A DNA stretch of 64,000 nucleotides from Providencia rettgeri (GTDB taxonomy: Bacteria; Pseudomonadota; Gammaproteobacteria; Enterobacterales; Enterobacteriaceae): assembly GCF_041075285.1 (NCBI RefSeq), contig NZ_CP163512.1:2790001-2854000 (forward strand), written 5' to 3'. Of this stretch, positions 59,190-64,000 are shown piece by piece (within the stretch, counting starts at the first letter, position 1; each line of letters begins with the position of its first letter). The translations under genes and the position numbers were made by a program. Below the pieces are notes generated by a model. The model was given only the letters and a program-made list of their open reading frames with translations, was not told where the DNA came from and made no database searches.

Positions 59190-59891
59190 TTAGCCACCGA
59201 GGTAGGCGTTCCGTACAGCCTCATTGGCTAATAACGCTTTTCCGGTGTCTTCCAGTACAATATGCCCATTTTCTAATACATATCCACGGTCAGCGAGTTT
59301 TAAGGCTTGGTTAGCATTTTGCTCCACAAGGAAAATTGTCATTCCTTCTTCACGCAGTTGCTGGATCGTATCAAATATTTGCATAATGATGATTGGTGCT
59401 AGCCCTAATGAAGGCTCATCCAGTAGCAGCAATTCAGGCTGGCTCATGAGTGCCCGACCAATTGCGAGCATCTGCTGCTCCCCGCCAGACATCGTCCCTG
59501 AACGCTGATTGCGGCGTTCAAATAGCCTTGGGAATAACTTATATACTCGTTCAATGCGTTCAAGATATTGCTGACGTGTGGCGAAGAAGCCGCCCATGGC
59601 AAGATTTTCTTCTACCGTCATACGGGAAAAGACCCGGCGACCTTCTGGCACTAGCGCAATATCTTCACGCATTATTTTTGATGTCGGAAGCTGAGTAATA
59701 TCCACATCGCGGTACAATACTTGCCCTTCGGATGCTCTTGGATCACCACAAAGCGTGCTGAGAAGCGTCGTTTTACCCGCCCCGTTTGCCCCAATCAGAG
59801 TGACTATCTCACCTTTTTGGATATTCAGGCTAATTTCATGTAAGGCTTGAATTTTTCCATAATGAGCAGAAACTTTTCTAAACTCTAACAT
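59190..59891 (-). CDS. livF: Branched-chain amino acid ABC transporter ATPase LivF
   Basis: A 233-residue ABC ATPase of the LivF type: Walker A GANGAGKT (about 34-41), signature MSGGEQQMLAIGRALM, Walker B LLLLDEPSLGLAP. It pairs with LivG to power LivHM. Its start touches the livG stop. Its stop is followed at once by the tandem repeat array. Confidence 0.96.
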   Translation of the reverse strand: MLEFRKVSAHYGKIQALHEISLNIQKGEIVTLIGANGAGKTTLLSTLCGDPRASEGQVLYRDVDITQLPTSKIMREDIALVPEGRRVFSRMTVEENLAMGGFFATRQQYLERIERVYKLFPRLFERRNQRSGTMSGGEQQMLAIGRALMSQPELLLLDEPSLGLAPIIIMQIFDTIQQLREEGMTIFLVEQNANQALKLADRGYVLENGHIVLEDTGKALLANEAVRNAYLGG

Positions 59892-60670
59892 CAGTAAGCT
59901 TCCCCCAAATAGGCTTTAATGACATCAGGATGTTGGCGGATTTCACTCGGCGTACCGTTCGCCAATGGCGTGCCCTGATTAACGACGTAAATACGATCTG
60001 AAATTCCCATTACCAATTTCATATCATGCTCAATTAATAAGATGGAAACATGATAATGAGTACGCAGCTCAGCAATTAACTCATCTAAGTCGTTGGTTTC
60101 TTTTGGGTTAAGCCCAGCTGCGGGTTCATCTAGCATCAAAATTTCAGGACGTGTAACCATGCAACGCGCAATCTCTAATCGACGTTGCTGCCCATAGGCT
60201 AAGTTACCTGCTTGTCGATTGGCAAATGGCAGTAAATCTACTCGCTCTAACCATTTTATTGCATTGTCTAAAGCTTCAGACTCTGCGCGGCGAAAAGCAG
60301 GAGTCTTTAATAATCCTGAAAAAATACCATTTTTTAAATGTTGATGCTGTGCGACCAACAGGTTTTCGAGAACGGTCATTTCTTTAAATAACCGCACATG
60401 TTGGAATGTTCGAATTACACCAAGGCGTGCAATGGCTTGACCTGTCAGACCTTCAAGGTGTTTCTCACGGTACAGAATCGTCCCGCTAGTTGGTTTATAA
60501 AAACCTGTTAAACAGTTGAAAATAGTGGTTTTTCCAGCACCATTTGGCCCAATCAGAGAAACAATTTCACCTTGATGAATAGTGAGTTCAACATTGTTCA
60601 CCGCAAGTAAACCACCGAAACGCATAGTTAAACCGCTGACTTGTAATAAAGGCGTGGTTAATTGGCTCAT
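59891..60670 (-). CDS. livG: Branched-chain amino acid ABC transporter ATPase LivG
   Basis: A 259-residue ABC ATPase: Walker A GPNGAGKT, the LivG-type insertion after it, signature [16 protein letters not shown] and Walker [14 protein letters not shown]. It overlaps livM by 4 bases. Confidence 0.96.
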   Translation of the reverse strand: MSQLTTPLLQVSGLTMRFGGLLAVNNVELTIHQGEIVSLIGPNGAGKTTIFNCLTGFYKPTSGTILYREKHLEGLTGQAIARLGVIRTFQHVRLFKEMTVLENLLVAQHQHLKNGIFSGLLKTPAFRRAESEALDNAIKWLERVDLLPFANRQAGNLAYGQQRRLEIARCMVTRPEILMLDEPAAGLNPKETNDLDELIAELRTHYHVSILLIEHDMKLVMGISDRIYVVNQGTPLANGTPSEIRQHPDVIKAYLGEAY

Positions 60671-61938
60671 ACGCCCTCTCCCTCAGGTATTTTTTTCACC
60701 TGAACTTGGCGACGTTTCATCGGCAATAAACCTTGTGGTCGCCAAATCATCATTAATACCATCAATGCACCAAGCAGTAACATGCTGTATTGGTTGAGAT
60801 CTCGCATCATTTCCCTTGATACAACTAAGATAATTGCCGCTAAAATCACCGAGGTTTGTGAACCCATTCCCCCCAGAACCACGATGGCTAAAACAAATGC
60901 TGATTCAACAAATGTGAATGATTCAGGGCTAATAAACCCTTGCCTTGCAGCAAACAATGTCCCCGCAAAACCAGCAAATGCCGCACTGATAGTAAAGGCA
61001 GTGAGCTTGATCCGTGTAGGGCTTAAACCTAGCGAGCGACAAGCAATTTCATCTTCACGCAACGCTTCCCAAGCACGACCGAGTGGCATCCTCAGTAATC
61101 GATTGATCACAAATAGTGTTAAAACCACCAGTAATAAGGCGACAAAATAAAGGAAAATGATCCGATCACCCGGGTTGTAATCTAAGCCAAAGAAATTATG
61201 AAAGGTATCCCACCCCTCTTTTGCTGTTCGGCTAAATTCGAGGCCAAAAAACGTCGGTTTTGGCAGTTGGCTGATCCCATTAGGTCCCCCTGTAATTTCC
61301 GTATTATTCAGTAATAAGATACGAACAATTTCACCAAAACCAAGTGTGACGATGGCTAAGTAATCCCCTCTTAACCTCAGAACCGGAAACCCCAGTAAAA
61401 AGCCTGCCAGTGCTGCTGTTAATCCTGCAATAGGTAAACTTTCCCAAAAACCAAAGCCATAACAATGGTTAAGTAAACCAAAGGTATAAGCACCAATAGC
61501 ATAAAAACCCGCATAGCCTAAAACCAATAAGCCAGATAAGCCCACGACCACGTTTAACCCTAAACCAAGCATCACATAAATGAGGGTCAAGGTGGCGATA
61601 TCAACGCTTCCTCGTGAAACAATAAATGGCCAAATGATGGCTGCAATAATGATAAGGACGGCAAGAATTTTTTGCTTGGTTGTCGAACCGTCAAAATCAG
61701 GAATTGACCATGCTTTTTTTGGTACACCTTGCCAAACTTTGCTTAATGTTGGGCGCACCAATTGATAAACAAAAATAATCGCAATCCCTGCGATGATCCA
61801 ATTCCATCGAACCGAATCCCCCACTGTCACAACTAATTTTGTGCCATCCAACGCGAGTTGTAACCCCATCATAAACAAGGCTAAAATAAAAAATGTTGCC
61901 GATGCCACAATGGCATTAAGCCAATTTTCTTTTCTCAT
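60667..61938 (-). CDS. livM: Branched-chain amino acid ABC transporter permease LivM
   Basis: A 423-residue permease with about ten helices; the N-terminal extension and the core ([35 protein letters not shown]) match LivM. It overlaps livH by 4 bases. Confidence 0.96.
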   Translation of the reverse strand: MRKENWLNAIVASATFFILALFMMGLQLALDGTKLVVTVGDSVRWNWIIAGIAIIFVYQLVRPTLSKVWQGVPKKAWSIPDFDGSTTKQKILAVLIIIAAIIWPFIVSRGSVDIATLTLIYVMLGLGLNVVVGLSGLLVLGYAGFYAIGAYTFGLLNHCYGFGFWESLPIAGLTAALAGFLLGFPVLRLRGDYLAIVTLGFGEIVRILLLNNTEITGGPNGISQLPKPTFFGLEFSRTAKEGWDTFHNFFGLDYNPGDRIIFLYFVALLLVVLTLFVINRLLRMPLGRAWEALREDEIACRSLGLSPTRIKLTAFTISAAFAGFAGTLFAARQGFISPESFTFVESAFVLAIVVLGGMGSQTSVILAAIILVVSREMMRDLNQYSMLLLGALMVLMMIWRPQGLLPMKRRQVQVKKIPEGEGV

Positions 61939-62861
61939 ACTTTTTCGACCTCCGGGCGTCCCAGAATGCCGGTAGGCATGATTAACAACACACCAATCAA
62001 TAAACCAAATGACACTACATCTTTATATTCGGTACTTAAATAAGCCGAAGTCATCGCTTCAGCAACCCCCAGGATCAAGCCACCCAGCATAGCACCAGGA
62101 ATACTGCCGATCCCCCCTAATACCGCGGCAGTAAAGGCTTTCATACCAGCCATAAAACCAATATATGGATTGATCACACCATAAAATTGCCCCAATAAAA
62201 CCCCTGCCACCGCAGCCATCGCTGCGCCTATCACAAAGGTTAACGAGATAACGCGATCAGTATTTATCCCTAATAAACTTGCCATTTTGAGGTCTTCTGC
62301 GCACGCACGACATGCACGCCCCATTTTCGAATAACGGATAAATAAGGTTAATGCTAACATAGCTAGGAGTGTAACCCCCCAGATAGTCAGTTGCATTTTG
62401 GTCACTGTCGCTTCAAAACCATCACTTCCCCCTAATACCCACTGACCTGTAATTAAACTAGGCAATGCGAGGTCGCGGGAACCTTGAGATAAACTGACGT
62501 AGTTTTGTAAGAAAATGGACATCCCGATCGCTGAGATTAACGCGATCAGTCGCTTAGAGTGACGTACCGGCCGATACGCTACGCGCTCAATGCTCCAGCC
62601 ATAAGCACTGGAAACGATGATCGCTGCAATAAAGGCTGCGGCAACAAGGATCCAACCGACATCGATCCCTAACATCATCAAGCCCGCGATCACAATAAAA
62701 GAGACATAGCTTCCGATCATATACACTTCACCATGGGCGAAGTTAATCATCCCGATGATGCCATATACCATCGTATAGCCGATAGCAATTAGCGCATAGG
62801 TGCTACCAAGGGTTAACCCATTAAGAAATTGCTGAATAAAATAAAGAATTTGATCTGACAT
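61935..62861 (-). CDS. livH: Branched-chain amino acid ABC transporter permease LivH
   Basis: A 308-residue permease with about eight helices. Landmarks: [32 protein letters not shown] and [16 protein letters not shown]. It forms the membrane channel with LivM. Confidence 0.96.
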   Translation of the reverse strand: MSDQILYFIQQFLNGLTLGSTYALIAIGYTMVYGIIGMINFAHGEVYMIGSYVSFIVIAGLMMLGIDVGWILVAAAFIAAIIVSSAYGWSIERVAYRPVRHSKRLIALISAIGMSIFLQNYVSLSQGSRDLALPSLITGQWVLGGSDGFEATVTKMQLTIWGVTLLAMLALTLFIRYSKMGRACRACAEDLKMASLLGINTDRVISLTFVIGAAMAAVAGVLLGQFYGVINPYIGFMAGMKAFTAAVLGGIGSIPGAMLGGLILGVAEAMTSAYLSTEYKDVVSFGLLIGVLLIMPTGILGRPEVEKV

Positions 62862-62905
62862 AAGACTTTCCTTTCGAACTGCTTGTCCTGTATAGAGAAC
62901 AGAAG

Positions 62906-62931
62906 CCGGAAGCGAGTCAGCTCACTTCCGG
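62906..62931 (-). terminator. Hairpin between the binding-protein gene and livH
   Basis: CCGGAAGTGAG and CTCGCTTCCGG form an 11-base stem (one G-U pair) with a four-base loop; a weak T-rich stretch (CTTCTGTTCTC) follows on the minus strand. Such a partial terminator would keep the binding protein in excess over the permease. Confidence 0.7.
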
Positions 62932-62964
62932 TTATTGTTCACTATGTTGGAACACTACTGAGTA

Positions 62965-64000
62965 CTATTTTACAGAGGTGGAAGTCCCATCTTTGTGCCA
63001 TTCAAACACACCAAATTCGAAACCTTTCAGGTCGCCATTTGGCTGCCAGCTAAGTGTCCCCATCACAGTATCCACTGGATTTGCTTTCAGATCTTTGACT
63101 AAATCTTCGGGTTCAATGCTACCTGTGCGCTCCATTGCTGTGGTTAAACTCTGAATGGCTGCGTAAGTTGTCCACACAAATGGCCCCGTTGGATCTTCTT
63201 TTTTCGCTTTGATAGCATCAACAATCGGCTGGTTGGTCGCAACTTGGTCATAACGTTTTGGCAACGTCACTAACATCCCTTCAGATGCATCACCGGCAAT
63301 ATTCGACAGTGAGGAATTACCCACACCTTCAGGTCCCATAAAACGAATATTCAGACCAGCTTGTTTTGCTTGGCGTAAAATTTGCCCCATTTCAGGGTAA
63401 TACCCCCCGAAATACACAAAGTCCACATTCTCTTTTTTCAGTTTTGCCACTAATGCAGAGAAGTCTTTATCCCCAGCAGTGACGCCCTCAAACATCACTT
63501 CTTTTGTACCTGCTTTATTGAGGCTTTCACGGACTGAACGTGCTAAACCTTCACCATATTGCTGTTTATCGTGAACAACAGCGATACGTGATGGCTTAAT
63601 TTCTTCAAGAATATATTTCGCTGCGGTTGGGCCTTGGTCAGAGTCCAATCCCGTTGTGCGTAATACCATTTGGTAACCACGCGTAGTTAAATCCGCATTC
63701 GTTGCCGCAGGTGTGATCATGATAACGCCTTCATCTTCATAAATATCCGATGCAGGCTGGGTAGACGAGGAGCATAAATGACCAATAACATGACGAATTC
63801 CATCGTTGATGACTTTGTTTGCAACCGCAACCGCTTGTTTCGGATCACATGCATCATCATATTCAACTGCAACTAACGTGTTACCATTAATCCCACCCTT
63901 TGCATTAATATCTGCAATTGCCTGTCGAGCGCCCGTAAATTCCATATCGCCATATTGCGCTACAGGGCCAGACATCGCGCCTACAACCGCTATTTTTATT
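62965..64000 (-). CDS. Branched-chain amino acid-binding protein LivJ/LivK, 5' end cut
   Basis: 345 codons of the periplasmic leucine/isoleucine/valine-binding protein are visible. The frame continues past the window edge ([18 protein letters not shown] is the mature N terminus), so the signal peptide is outside. Landmarks: [34 protein letters not shown] and [10 protein letters not shown]. The internal ATG at 63975 is not the true start. LivJ and LivK cannot be told apart with confidence. Confidence 0.95.
   Translation of the reverse strand, partial: IKIAVVGAMSGPVAQYGDMEFTGARQAIADINAKGGINGNTLVAVEYDDACDPKQAVAVANKVINDGIRHVIGHLCSSSTQPASDIYEDEGVIMITPAATNADLTTRGYQMVLRTTGLDSDQGPTAAKYILEEIKPSRIAVVHDKQQYGEGLARSVRESLNKAGTKEVMFEGVTAGDKDFSALVAKLKKENVDFVYFGGYYPEMGQILRQAKQAGLNIRFMGPEGVGNSSLSNIAGDASEGMLVTLPKRYDQVATNQPIVDAIKAKKEDPTGPFVWTTYAAIQSLTTAMERTGSIEPEDLVKDLKANPVDTVMGTLSWQPNGDLKGFEFGVFEWHKDGTSTSVK

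Noticed and set aside
59132..59314. 60-codon plus-strand ORF at the array edge
   Set aside because: It starts in the last repeat copy and runs antisense into livF; no sign of coding.
62965..63975. ATG at 63975 as the start of the leucine-binding protein
   Set aside because: The eight upstream codons to the window edge encode the conserved mature N terminus, so the true start is outside the window.

Overview
The window is a chromosomal segment of a low-GC enterobacterium of the Morganellaceae, most likely Providencia or a close relative. The evidence is a backbone gene order like that of E. coli with E. coli-like proteins (Fis appears to differ at only a couple of residues), an AT-rich composition, and a tryptophanase leader peptide of the Proteus vulgaris type (KKWFNID ... 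FFFP plus two residues) rather than the E. coli type. No tRNA, rRNA, CRISPR array, prophage or complete insertion sequence was seen.

Layout. 1-11.7 kb is envelope and nitrogen-PTS backbone: ibaG and mlaBCDEF on the minus strand, then kdsD-kdsC-lptC-lptA-lptB-rpoN-hpf-ptsN-rapZ-ptsO and rnk on the plus strand. The yrbG gene that sits between mlaF and kdsD in E. coli is absent. 11.7-19 kb is an accessory stretch: an XRE regulator with a membrane tail, a 270-bp MITE-like element, pmbA, darP, a small basic protein overlapping a phosphatase-like gene, a large unknown protein, an RBBP9-type hydrolase, and a barnase/barstar pair. 19-30 kb is the conserved tldD-nit-yhdP-rng-maf-mreDCB block (minus). 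30-38.3 kb is acuI, aroQ-accB-accC, yhdT-panF, prmA and dusB-fis (plus). 38.3-47.4 kb is accessory: a chemoreceptor with a flagellar-type promoter, a TGA-interrupted ORF, the tnaC-tnaA-tnaB operon, a GNA1162-type lipoprotein and an unknown two-gene membrane module. 47.6-57.8 kb is a metabolic island. 58.3-59.2 kb is a seven-copy tandem repeat, and 59.2-64 kb is livJ/K-H-M-G-F (minus, the binding protein cut by the window end).

The most interesting unit is 47.6-57.8 kb. A HutC-type repressor faces away from a minus-strand series: urocanate hydratase (hutU), a class III CoA-transferase, an acyl-CoA dehydrogenase, an NCS1 ring-compound permease, etfB, etfA and ETF-ubiquinone oxidoreductase. No hutH, hutI or hutG is present. 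I infer a route that imports imidazolepropionate (or a close relative), activates it to the CoA thioester, desaturates it to urocanoyl-CoA, sends the electrons through ETF to ubiquinone, and hands urocanate to HutU. Three copies of a TGTATATACA-like palindrome upstream of hutU are candidate HutC operators.

Other points of note: a natural barnase homologue carrying cysteines at exactly the two positions (43 and 80) used for an engineered barnase disulfide; a MITE whose end also abuts the barstar stop codon; and a tandem array of long hairpin units lying between the livF stop codon and the apparent liv terminator, with a three-unit block that has itself been duplicated.
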